A DNA stretch of 7,927 nt from JBFMFE01 sp040752295 (GCA_040752295.1 JBFMFE010000111.1:1-7927), one strand, 5' to 3'. Shown: positions 1 to 6,553, counted from the first letter of the stretch. Translations and numbers: made by a program. Notes: a model not told the origin generated them from the letters alone.

Positions 1-3000
1 TCCGAAGCCGCGATAGCCTCGAAGCCGGCGTGGGTGAAGTTCGCCAGCAGCGCGCTGACGAACATCGCAGACGACACTGCGCCGGCGAGCGGGCAATGGT
101 CCTGGGACACGGCGAACGAGCGCGTGATCCTGAACAGCGGCAACAACCCGACGGCGAACCCCGTGAGCTACACGATGTCCGACGGCGACGAAACCGTCTG
201 CGTGACGCTGTACGACGGATGCGACAACGTGCTGGGGAACAACTCGAGCTGGGGCAATTCGGTGGTGTCGCTCACGCTGTCCGAGGTCCCGAACGCTGTG
301 GTGGGAAGCACGGGGATGGATATAACCTCGAACGACCCGCTTGCGGGGGAGAAGGGCTTCAGGACGGGGACGATCACCGACCCGGCGGGCGCGGATTTCG
401 CGCCGCCGGATCAGACGCTTGTCAAGGGGGAATTGGACGACGGCAAGGCGTGCGTCGTCCTGACGGCGGTGTCCGAGCCGACGATGTCCCCGGCGACCGA
501 TCCGAAGACGCCCATAAAGATCACGCCTGCGTTCTTTGGGACGCCCGCGGCGCAGGAGACGGGCGGAACGAACCGCCCCGGCTACGTCCTCATACGTCCG
601 GGTCCGGGTCTTCCGTCCACGGGGACAACGGTTTTGGGCTTCGCGACGATCACGCCCATATTCCAGCCGTACCCCGACACGGCGACGCAGGCGATAGTCC
701 TCAGCCCGGCGTGGAGCAAGAGCGGGGGCAAAATCGCGTTCGTCTCACGCCAGACCAGCCCGTGCGGATGCACGACCGACTGCGGCGACACGCCGTACGA
801 TGAGTTCAACGTTTACACGATGGAATACAGCGCGGCGACGTGGACGAACTGCATGAGACTCACCAAAAACGCGCTCGACGCGAGCAGCCCCATCGGCGCG
901 TCGCCCTGGTCGGAGGTCACGTGGGCGCCGTCGAACGACAAGCTGATATTCGCGGGCATCGAGGCGCTCAACACGGGCGTGGAAAAACTCTTCTGGGTCA
1001 GCGCCACGGGCGAGGTTGGGGCTTCGACGGGAACACAGGCGAACGTGCCGCCGTCCGACCCCAATCCCACAACCTACTTCCTCAGCGCCGACGTCACCGC
1101 CCCAACCGACACCATTTACCTCACCGCAGCCCCCGCCTTCGGCGCGGGTTCCTACGTAACGGTCACCGACTTCGTCAACGCCGAGACGAGAAAGGTCGCC
1201 GGCGTCAGCGGGACCACGGTGACGCTTACTTCCAACCTGTTGAACAACTACCTGTCATTCGACGTGGTGAACTCACCGGCGTCGCTGTACGACATGTCCC
1301 AGATGATCACCCCCGCCACGGATTTCTCGTCATGGGGCGACCCCGACTGGTCGCCGGACGACGCCGACTGCGACGCGGACGGGGCGAAGTACCGCGACAA
1401 GCTCACGGCGGTGCGCTGGCCGTCCGATCCTACCGAGGACTTCGAGGGCACCGCCGCGTCCGGCTACACCGACGGACCGAACGCGTTCGAAAACGACAGT
1501 CCGAACGTTGTTTACTTCACCGGCTCGAAGGACGCCGACGGGGTGTACAGGCTGGGCGTCTCGAACATCTACAAGGTAACAAACTTCACGGGCTACAACC
1601 CGCGCCCCCTCAAGCCTCGCTGGGCGCCCGACTGCTCCAAAATCGCCTTCCTCGCGTGGGACACGTCGCCCATCCCGAACAACCCCCCGCCCCCGTCGAA
1701 GACGAGCGTTTACATCATCAATCTCACCGACACGAGCCTCGGCGCGACCGCGACGCTGCCCATAAGCTCGCTCACCGCGACGGGCACCTACAAGGTTTAC
1801 GACTACGCCACCTACTCCATGCCCGCCTACTACCCAAACTGGTCGGCGGACGGCAAGGTCGTCAGCTACTCGCTCGACATCAACAACATTCTGGACATCA
1901 CGGAGTTCGGGTTCGGCTTCGGCTACGACACAATCGTGAACCAGGTGTTCGGAAGCGCCGATTTCGACAACTATCTCGAATACGTGATGGACCAGTCCGA
2001 CACAAGCGGCGCGATCATCTCGCCTCAGCTCATCGGGCGCGCCAGCTACAACGAACTCGGTCTCGTGCAGTGCCCGGGCAACCTCTCCGGCTCAAGCTGC
2101 CCCAACCCCCCGAACTTCCCCTTCACGTACGTCGCCCAGACAAGCGCAAACACCGGCTCTCTGCGCATGATCAGCCTCCAGGACGAGTCCTATATAAACC
2201 AGTACGGCGGGCTTCTCTTCCAGAACGGCATCGTCACCGCCGTCTTCCCGCCCGGCACCGTCGCCTCGGACACGGTGTTCTACAACACCTGGCCGACCCC
2301 CTACTGCACCGGCGCCGCCGCCGATGAGTTCAGCGGCGGAGACGCGGGCGTCTGCGCCGACTCGCCCGAATCCAACTTCATCGTCGTCTCCGGCGAGGCG
2401 CGAGAGTTCTTCCCCGACGGCACGAACTTCACCTCCTACGTCCGCCTCATCTTCCACTACTGCGACAACGACAACGACGGGTTCGTGGACGCGCAGACCG
2501 AAGGACGCTCGTCCGGCTTCACCTTCGACCCCGTCACGAGCCAGTGCGATGTCGGCGGCGTCCCAACGAGCGGCGGAACCGTGGACGTCAACACGCTCGC
2601 AGTCTTCTACTGGGACGAAACCAACAACAAATGGGTGCAGCTCACGGGCGTAATCAACAAGACCGAGAAAACGATCACGGTCTTTTCTTCCCACTTCTCG
2701 CGGTTCGACACCCTCGGGTTCAGGTACGGCTACCAGCCCGCGGGTCCCATCGTCGTCCTGAACCTGTACAACGTCCACACCTATCCGAACCCCTGGCTCT
2801 CCACGATGAGACCCCGGAACATCGTCTTCAGCGCCGACGGGGTCCAGGTTGACCCCAATCACACCGTCAGCGTAACGGTTCACATTTACAACATACGCGG
2901 CAGCCTCGTCCGGACGATTCACAGACCGTCCGTTCCCGCGGCGCAGCTCACCGCGCCCGACCCCGGCAGCACCCACCATACGGCTTACATAGTCGCCGAG

Positions 3001-3126
3001 TGGGACGGGCGCAACAACGCCGGCAGGGACGTCGCCTCGGGCATTTACCTCTACATTCTGCAAGCCACGGACGACCAGAACAGCACAAGCGTCACGGTCA
3101 AAGGCAAGCTCTCGGTGATACACTGA
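1..3126 (+). CDS. Large secreted PD40/TolB-like beta-propeller protein with C-terminal FlgD-like domain, 5'-partial
   Basis: The frame is open from base 1 (phase 0), so the gene starts upstream; the GTG at 34 has no ribosome binding site and is only the first start-like codon. Counting residues from that GTG (1030 in all), PD40-type propeller motifs of the form WSxDGxKIAF lie near 224-237, 294-307, 436-450, 526-541 and 599-612. A small beta-domain at about 345-415 sits between the second and third. Residues 708-750 resemble a ZU5 domain. Residues 811-819 (DNDNDGFVD) form an acidic loop like those that bind calcium. After TYPNPW (916-921), residues 945-1030 are a FlgD-Ig/sorting-type domain with VHIYNIRG, AEWDGRNNAG and ASGIYLYILQA. 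There are 15 cysteines, all before 839, including C244, C246 and C250, which suits disulfides in an exported protein. A surface or secreted role is inferred from this architecture; the ligand or function is unknown. No signal peptide can be seen because the N-terminus is missing. Confidence 0.85.
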   Translation, partial: SEAAIASKPAWVKFASSALTNIADDTAPASGQWSWDTANERVILNSGNNPTANPVSYTMSDGDETVCVTLYDGCDNVLGNNSSWGNSVVSLTLSEVPNAVVGSTGMDITSNDPLAGEKGFRTGTITDPAGADFAPPDQTLVKGELDDGKACVVLTAVSEPTMSPATDPKTPIKITPAFFGTPAAQETGGTNRPGYVLIRPGPGLPSTGTTVLGFATITPIFQPYPDTATQAIVLSPAWSKSGGKIAFVSRQTSPCGCTTDCGDTPYDEFNVYTMEYSAATWTNCMRLTKNALDASSPIGASPWSEVTWAPSNDKLIFAGIEALNTGVEKLFWVSATGEVGASTGTQANVPPSDPNPTTYFLSADVTAPTDTIYLTAAPAFGAGSYVTVTDFVNAETRKVAGVSGTTVTLTSNLLNNYLSFDVVNSPASLYDMSQMITPATDFSSWGDPDWSPDDADCDADGAKYRDKLTAVRWPSDPTEDFEGTAASGYTDGPNAFENDSPNVVYFTGSKDADGVYRLGVSNIYKVTNFTGYNPRPLKPRWAPDCSKIAFLAWDTSPIPNNPPPPSKTSVYIINLTDTSLGATATLPISSLTATGTYKVYDYATYSMPAYYPNWSADGKVVSYSLDINNILDITEFGFGFGYDTIVNQVFGSADFDNYLEYVMDQSDTSGAIISPQLIGRASYNELGLVQCPGNLSGSSCPNPPNFPFTYVAQTSANTGSLRMISLQDESYINQYGGLLFQNGIVTAVFPPGTVASDTVFYNTWPTPYCTGAAADEFSGGDAGVCADSPESNFIVVSGEAREFFPDGTNFTSYVRLIFHYCDNDNDGFVDAQTEGRSSGFTFDPVTSQCDVGGVPTSGGTVDVNTLAVFYWDETNNKWVQLTGVINKTEKTITVFSSHFSRFDTLGFRYGYQPAGPIVVLNLYNVHTYPNPWLSTMRPRNIVFSADGVQVDPNHTVSVTVHIYNIRGSLVRTIHRPSVPAAQLTAPDPGSTHHTAYIVAEWDGRNNAGRDVASGIYLYILQATDDQNSTSVTVKGKLSVIH

Positions 3127-3394
3127 CGCCCTGCGCCCGCCGCGGGCGGATAAAGTTCCGTGCCTCTTCGAATCCTTCCGGCGTCATCGCCTGTTCAAAG
3201 GGGAGAAAGTAACGGAAACCTTCAGGGACATCCTCTCTGAGTTTTAACTTCCTGGTAACGTCCCAAAGTATGGGGGAAAGTTGATGCGCCCTTCTTGCCT
3301 TTGAAGCGGGTCTGAAATACAAATGCAGCATGATGAAGGAAAACGGAAGAACGATCACGTTCGATATTTTAGATTGCCTTTTTTGCCCGGACAC
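3098..3394 (-). CDS. Doubtful small hypothetical protein or gene remnant
   Basis: A 98-codon frame starts with GTG at 3394 (an internal ATG lies at 3331) and runs 29 bases into the 3' end of the convergent surface-protein gene. Unlike the arginine- and alanine-rich shadow frames elsewhere in the window, its composition looks protein-like, for example DVPEGFRYFLPFEQAMTPEG and EEARNFI. Against it, neither start has a Shine-Dalgarno sequence, the low local GC makes a balanced composition easier to get by chance, and I recognise no family. It lies 83 bp downstream of the flavin oxidase gene on the same strand, with a hairpin between them. It could be a small orphan gene, the remnant of a decayed gene or chance. 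No function is proposed. Confidence 0.28.
   Translation of the reverse strand: MSGQKRQSKISNVIVLPFSFIMLHLYFRPASKARRAHQLSPILWDVTRKLKLREDVPEGFRYFLPFEQAMTPEGFEEARNFIRPRRAQGVSVSPRACL
3134..3148 (+). terminator. Short GC-rich hairpin just after the large surface-protein gene
   Basis: CGCCCG (3134-3139) and CGGGCG (3143-3148) form a 6-bp stem with a 3-base loop, beginning 8 bases after the stop codon. The position suits transcription termination or 3'-end protection. No T-tract follows (the next bases are GATAAAG), so it is not a canonical intrinsic terminator. Confidence 0.25.
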
Positions 3395-3436
3395 GACGGG
3401 TCATAAGTCGCGTTTATGCCGTATTGACCGCAAAGC

Positions 3437-3459
3437 CGTCCGCGGCGGTCCTGCGGACG
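3437..3459 (-). terminator. Hairpin downstream of the flavin oxidase gene
   Basis: CGTCCGC (3437-3443) and GCGGACG (3453-3459) make a perfect 7-bp stem with a 9-base loop, about 18 bases past the stop codon of the leftward flavin oxidase gene. Read leftward it is followed by GCTTTGC rather than a T-run, so termination here would be weak or factor-assisted. Confidence 0.3.
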
Positions 3460-3477
3460 CGCGTGGATGGTCTGCAT

Positions 3478-4896
3478 TCAGTCCGGGAAAATCTTGCCGG
3501 GATTCAGAATACCGAGCGGGTCGAAGGCGTTCTTTATTCTCTTCATGAGCGCGATCTCGGCTTGGGACAGCGCCGTGGTCAGGAACGGTTTCTGGGTGAA
3601 GCCCACGCCGTGTTCGCCCGTGATCGAGCCGCCGAGCGCGACGGCGCGCCCGTGGATTTCGCGTACAGCCGCCGGGAGCGCGGTGCGCCACCGTTCATCC
3701 GACATGCCGCCCTTCAGGATGTTGCAGTGTATGTTCCCGTCGCCCGCGTGCCCGTAGCACACGGCGATGATGCCGTGCGCCCGCGCCACGTCCCTTATCC
3801 CGGACACGAGTTCCGGGAGTTCCGCCGGCGGCACGACGGTGTCCTCCTCCTTATAGACCGATATGGCTTTGACCGCCTCGCCCACCGCGCGGCGGATGTC
3901 CCACATGAGGTTCTGTTTTTCTGAGGATTCAGCAACGAGGACGTCGTTCGCGCCGGCTTCAAGGCAGATTCCGCCCATCTTTTCGTACTCGCGCTGGAGC
4001 GCTTCGAGGTCGCTGCCGTCCACTTCCAGAAGCAGGAGCGCCTCGCCGGGGTCCACGGGCGCCTTCCTGCCGAGTTTGTTCTCGGCGAGTTCCACCGCCT
4101 GCCTGTCCATGAACTCCGCCGAGCATGGCACTATGCGGTTCATGAAGAGGCGGCGGACGCATCCCGCCGCTTTTTCAATCGAGTCGAAGGGAACGAGCAG
4201 CGTGCGGCGGAACACTGGCAGGGGAAGCAGGCGCAGGATGACCCGCGTCACGACCGCGAGCGTGCCTTCGGAGCCGGACAGCAGCCTCGTGAGGTTGTAC
4301 CCCGCCGCGTCCTTGTAGAGCTTTTTTCCCGTGCGCAGCGTCGTTCCGTCGGGCAGGACCGCCTCGACCCCGAGGACGTAGTCGCCGGTGACGCCGTACT
4401 TGAGCGCCCTCGGACCGCCGGCGCACTCGGCGACGTTGCCGCCCAGCGTGCAGCTTCCGCGGCTCGCCGGGTCGGGCGGGTAGAAGAGGTCGCGCTTTTC
4501 GACCTCGTTCTGGAGTTCCTCCGTGACGACGCCCGCCGCCGCGGTCGCGGTGAGGTTCCGCTCGTCTATCTCCTCGATGGTTTTCATGCGCTCGGTGGAA
4601 AGGACAAGCCCGCCGTGCACGGGAAGCGCCCCGCCGCTCAGCCCGGTGCCGCCGCCGCGCGGCGTCACGGGAAAGCGCGCAGCCGACGCTAATTTCATTA
4701 TCCGCGAGACCTCTTCGGCGGTCGCCGGCTTCGCCACCGCCTCGGGCATGAACCGCAGGTCCTCGGTCTCGTCGCGTGAGTACGGCTCCATGTCCTCCTC
4801 CGACGTGACGAGATTGCGGTCGCCGACGATGTCCACGAGTCTTTTCAGCGCGTCCGGAGCGATGGCTTCGAAGGTTTTTTCCGACATGCCGGTCAT
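3478..4896 (-). CDS. glcD: FAD-linked oxidase, GlcD / D-lactate dehydrogenase family
   Basis: A complete 472-residue flavoprotein of the vanillyl-alcohol oxidase superfamily, expected to oxidise a D-2-hydroxy acid such as glycolate or D-lactate and pass electrons on to an Fe-S partner or quinone. The N-terminal PCMH-type FAD domain (about 45-225) shows PRGGGTGLSGGALP (79-92), DPASRGSCTLGGNVAECAG (142-160) and YNLTRLLSGSEGTLAVVT (200-217). The C-terminal FAD-oxidase domain has YGHAGDGNIHCN (381-392; H383, H390 and N392 are the usual metal/substrate ligands) and GEHGVG (427-432). It ends in the family's FDPLGILNPGKIF signature. Length is normal. ATG 4896 and ATG 4887 are both possible starts and neither has a clear ribosome binding site. 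No GlcE or GlcF gene is adjacent, so the substrate and electron acceptor are open; glycolate oxidase subunit and D-lactate dehydrogenase cannot be told apart from sequence alone. Confidence 0.93.
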   Translation of the reverse strand: MTGMSEKTFEAIAPDALKRLVDIVGDRNLVTSEEDMEPYSRDETEDLRFMPEAVAKPATAEEVSRIMKLASAARFPVTPRGGGTGLSGGALPVHGGLVLSTERMKTIEEIDERNLTATAAAGVVTEELQNEVEKRDLFYPPDPASRGSCTLGGNVAECAGGPRALKYGVTGDYVLGVEAVLPDGTTLRTGKKLYKDAAGYNLTRLLSGSEGTLAVVTRVILRLLPLPVFRRTLLVPFDSIEKAAGCVRRLFMNRIVPCSAEFMDRQAVELAENKLGRKAPVDPGEALLLLEVDGSDLEALQREYEKMGGICLEAGANDVLVAESSEKQNLMWDIRRAVGEAVKAISVYKEEDTVVPPAELPELVSGIRDVARAHGIIAVCYGHAGDGNIHCNILKGGMSDERWRTALPAAVREIHGRAVALGGSITGEHGVGFTQKPFLTTALSQAEIALMKRIKNAFDPLGILNPGKIFPD

Positions 4897-4936
4897 GGAT
4901 ATTATGCACCATCTTTTTTTGTGAAACTACAGCGTG

Positions 4937-4942
4937 TATAAT
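4937..4942 (+). promoter_or_regulatory. -10 element of the sigma-operon promoter
   Basis: A perfect TATAAT lies 30 bases upstream of the antagonist ATG, in the 76-bp gap between divergent genes. Transcription would start near 4949-4951 and leave a leader of roughly 22-24 bases. There is no good -35 box: at 17-bp spacing the hexamer is TTTTTT (4914-4919), part of a 7-base T-tract. The TG before the -10 is out of register for an extended -10. This looks like a housekeeping-type promoter rather than the GTTT/GGGTAT pattern known for sigma-B. Confidence 0.55.
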
Positions 4943-4962
4943 AGCCTGTAAAAACTGTCCGG

Positions 4963-4967
4963 GGAGG
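4963..4967 (+). promoter_or_regulatory. Ribosome binding site of the STAS antagonist gene
   Basis: GGAGG, inside GGGGAGG at 4961-4967, lies 5 bases before the ATG at 4973. It is the strongest Shine-Dalgarno site in the window and fixes that start. Confidence 0.8.
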
Positions 4968-4972
4968 CTGGG

Positions 4973-5326
4973 ATGGAACTGAAAATAGAAACGAAGACCG
5001 AAGAAGGGCGCGCGGTGATGACGATCCACGGAGAGATAGACATGTACAACGCCCCCAATCTCAAGGAGAAGGCGCTCTCGGTGATCGAGGACCTCAAGGG
5101 CGGGCTTCTGGTGGTTGACCTCGGCGACGTGGAGTACATTGACAGCACGGGGCTTGGCATACTGATCGGTTTCCGCCGGAGGATGATAGAAGGAGGGGGA
5201 ACCCTGCGGCTCGTGATGCGTTCGCCGAGGATGGAGAAGCTGTTCGAGATCACGGGTCTGAGAAAGGTATTCGAAATTTACGGTGACGCGGCGGAGGCGG
5301 AGTCGAAAGCCGCCGGAGGGAAGTGA
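4973..5326 (+). CDS. Anti-sigma factor antagonist (STAS domain, SpoIIAA/RsbV type)
   Basis: A 117-residue cytoplasmic STAS protein, the switch component that binds the HATPase anti-sigma factor and frees the sigma factor. The fold signature runs from IHGEIDMYNAPNL (18-30) to LLVVDLGDVEYIDSTGLGIL (45-64). Within it Asp57-Ser58-Thr59 sits at exactly the numbering of the phosphorylated Ser58 of Bacillus SpoIIAA, so the acceptor serine is kept. The C-terminal MEKLFEITGLRKVFEIY (87-103) is also typical. It is the first gene of the cluster, with a consensus -10 and a strong ribosome binding site, and its TGA overlaps the GTG start of the next gene (GTGA, 5323-5326), suggesting translational coupling and balanced amounts of antagonist and anti-sigma factor. 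Family membership is secure. Whether the trigger is stress, development or motility cannot be told. Confidence 0.93.
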   Translation: MELKIETKTEEGRAVMTIHGEIDMYNAPNLKEKALSVIEDLKGGLLVVDLGDVEYIDSTGLGILIGFRRRMIEGGGTLRLVMRSPRMEKLFEITGLRKVFEIYGDAAEAESKAAGGK

Positions 5327-5802
5327 TTCACGTGCCGGACGAAAAGAAACGGTCGCTCGTGGAACTCAAAGTCCCGTGCAGACCGGAGTTCCTCCGGGTG
5401 GTGAGACTTCTGGTCTCGGGCTACGCCACACGGTGGGAGATGCCGTTTGATGAGATCGAGTACCTGAAGGTCGCCGTGTCCGAAGCCTGCAACAACGCCA
5501 TTCAATGCGCCGGAGAAGGGAAGGACGAGGCGGTGAGGATCAGATGCTGGCGCGAGAAGGGAAGGCTCGGCTTCGAGGTCGGCTACACCGGAAAAAGCCC
5601 CGAGAGACCCGGCGGCAGGACGAAGAAGGGCGCGCCGCCGGAGGACGAGACCCAGCTCAGCCTCATCCTGATCAGGATGCTTATGGAGGACGTCCGCATA
5701 AGCTCGACCGCGTCGAAGGGAACGCGGATCGTGATGTACAAATCCCTGAAAGCCGCGGGTTCCGCCAGGAATGTCATCGAAAAAAAGCCCGGTCTCAATT
5801 AG
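5323..5802 (+). CDS. HATPase-type anti-sigma factor (RsbW/SpoIIAB-like) with degraded ATP site
   Basis: A 159-residue protein placed by position and fold as the anti-sigma factor/serine kinase of the switch. The N-box is present as AVSEACNNAIQCA (51-63), with the usual Glu54 and Asn58, though the family's following His is Cys62. The G1 box (normally DxGxG or DxGxPFD) reads YTGKS (88-92), so the nucleotide-contacting Asp is Tyr88. The G2 box (normally GxGL before LIxxLMDEV) reads QLSL (111-114) before LIRMLMEDV, with both glycines gone. The later KGT (132-134) survives. The other two frames give no intact boxes, so a simple frameshift does not explain this. The start is either GTG 5323, overlapping the upstream stop but only 2 bases after GGAGGG (5315-5320), or GTG 5332, 11 bases after it. 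Sigma binding is likely; ATP binding and kinase activity are doubtful. Confidence 0.85.
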   Translation: MIHVPDEKKRSLVELKVPCRPEFLRVVRLLVSGYATRWEMPFDEIEYLKVAVSEACNNAIQCAGEGKDEAVRIRCWREKGRLGFEVGYTGKSPERPGGRTKKGAPPEDETQLSLILIRMLMEDVRISSTASKGTRIVMYKSLKAAGSARNVIEKKPGLN

Positions 5803-6538
5803 ACCCGAGGAACTGAAGCATTACTTCAGGGAACTTTCCAGGACCGGAAGCCAGGAGATCAGGGAGAAGCTCGTGGAGAGCCACCTGAACCTGGTGCATT
5901 TCTTCACGCGCCGGTTCGCGGTGCTGCCCGAGTACAGGGAGGACCTCCAGCAGGTCGCGACACTGGGGCTTATCAACGCAGTTGACCGCTTCGACCCGGA
6001 CAGGGGCGTGGAGTTCATCACGTTCGCGACCATCACCATCGTGGGCGAGATCAAGCGCTACTTCAGGGACAAGACCTGGAGCCTCAAGGTGCCGCGCCGC
6101 ATCAAGGACCTCAACATTCTCATCAACAACGCAATCGAAAAGCTCGCCAAGGAGCAGGACCACGCGCCCACCTACTCGGAAATAGCCGATGAAGTCGGTA
6201 TCTCGGTCGAGGACATCATCGAGTCGAGGGAGGCGATCCAGTCGTATCATCCCGTGTCGCTCGACAGGGAGATTGACACCGAAGTCAGCGACGCCTCGAC
6301 CACGCTGATGGACATGATAGGAAACATAGACAAGCAGCTCGACATGCTCAGCGAGAGGCTCAGCCTCCAGTCCAGCATGAAGCGGCTTCCGGACGACGAA
6401 CGGTTCGTCATCTACCACCGCTTCTTCACCAACCTCTCCCAGGCTCAGATAGCGAAAATGCTCAACGTTTCCCAGATGCAGGTGTCCAGGCTCCAGAATC
6501 AGGCGCTCGGAAAACTGAAAAGGCTTCTGTCGAAGTGA
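5771..6538 (+). CDS. Sigma-70 family sigma factor, SigB/SigF (group 3) type
   Basis: A complete 255-residue alternative sigma factor that directs RNA polymerase to its own promoter set and is the expected target of the partner switch encoded just upstream. Region 2 spans about 34-110, with EDLQQVATLGLINAVDRFDP (57-76) and the subgroup hallmark TIVGEIKRYFRDKTW (89-103) followed by VPRR. Region 3 spans about 115-185 (APTYSEIADEVGISVEDI). Region 4 spans about 195-255, with the helix-turn-helix LSQAQIAKMLNVSQMQVSRL (222-241). ATG 5771 lies 32 bp inside the anti-sigma gene in another frame. AGGA abuts the ATG with no spacer, so initiation probably depends on coupling to upstream translation. Its closest known types are SigB, SigF and SigG, and the exact regulon cannot be inferred. 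No intact SigB-type promoter was found in the window, so autoregulation is not supported. Confidence 0.95.
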   Translation: MSSKKSPVSIRPEELKHYFRELSRTGSQEIREKLVESHLNLVHFFTRRFAVLPEYREDLQQVATLGLINAVDRFDPDRGVEFITFATITIVGEIKRYFRDKTWSLKVPRRIKDLNILINNAIEKLAKEQDHAPTYSEIADEVGISVEDIIESREAIQSYHPVSLDREIDTEVSDASTTLMDMIGNIDKQLDMLSERLSLQSSMKRLPDDERFVIYHRFFTNLSQAQIAKMLNVSQMQVSRLQNQALGKLKRLLSK

Positions 6539-6553
6539 AACGGCGTGCGCGCG

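Larger units (their letters stand above)
3127..3477. other. Convergent intergenic stretch of low GC
   Basis: This is the gap between the stop codons of the rightward surface-protein gene and the leftward flavin oxidase gene. Hand counts of the 60-base rows starting at 3181, 3241, 3301 and 3361 give about 52, 48, 43 and 47% G+C, against about 68% for the row at 1081. It contains a hairpin near each end, a weak 5-bp stem (GAACG 3349-3353, CGTTC 3358-3362) followed by a TATTTT run, and a doubtful minus-strand ORF listed separately. I see no tRNA, transposase or terminal inverted repeats. Confidence 0.6.

Noticed and set aside
34..36. GTG as the true start of the surface-protein gene
   Set aside because: No ribosome binding site precedes it, no signal peptide follows it, and the frame continues upstream to base 1, so the gene is more likely cut by the window.
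30..803. 257-codon plus-strand frame in the first kilobase
   Set aside because: Low-complexity Arg/Gly/Asp product, a shadow of the surface-protein gene whose frame is open to the window edge.
840..2327. 495-codon plus-strand frame overlapping the surface-protein gene
   Set aside because: Its product is dominated by Arg, His, Gly and Pro with no domain, as expected of a shifted frame in GC-rich DNA. The overlapping frame has clear PD40 motifs.
2092..3123. 343-codon antisense frame
   Set aside because: It is rich in Val, Gly, Asp, Glu and Arg with no motifs, and it covers the well-supported ZU5-like and FlgD-like coding sequence on the other strand.
3375..3400. T6 run beside a CCCG/CGGG stem as an intrinsic terminator
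   Set aside because: The T-run comes before the stem on the plus strand and appears as A-run after it on the minus strand, so the order is wrong in both directions.
3330..3548. 72-codon plus-strand frame in the intergenic stretch
   Set aside because: It runs into the 3' end of the convergent oxidase gene, has no ribosome binding site and shows no protein-like pattern.
4175..5029. 284-codon minus-strand frame over the oxidase gene
   Set aside because: Shadow frame with Arg/Gly/His-rich sequence; the overlapping oxidase frame has full family motifs.
5560..5690. Frameshift as the cause of the missing G1 and G2 boxes
   Set aside because: The other two plus-strand frames in this stretch give Arg/Pro/Ser-rich sequence with no DxGxG or GxGL motif, and the used frame resumes a good LIRMLMEDV match.
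6539..6553. T-box or other leader regulating alaS
   Set aside because: Only 15 bases lie between the sigma stop and the alaS ATG, with no room for a structured leader.
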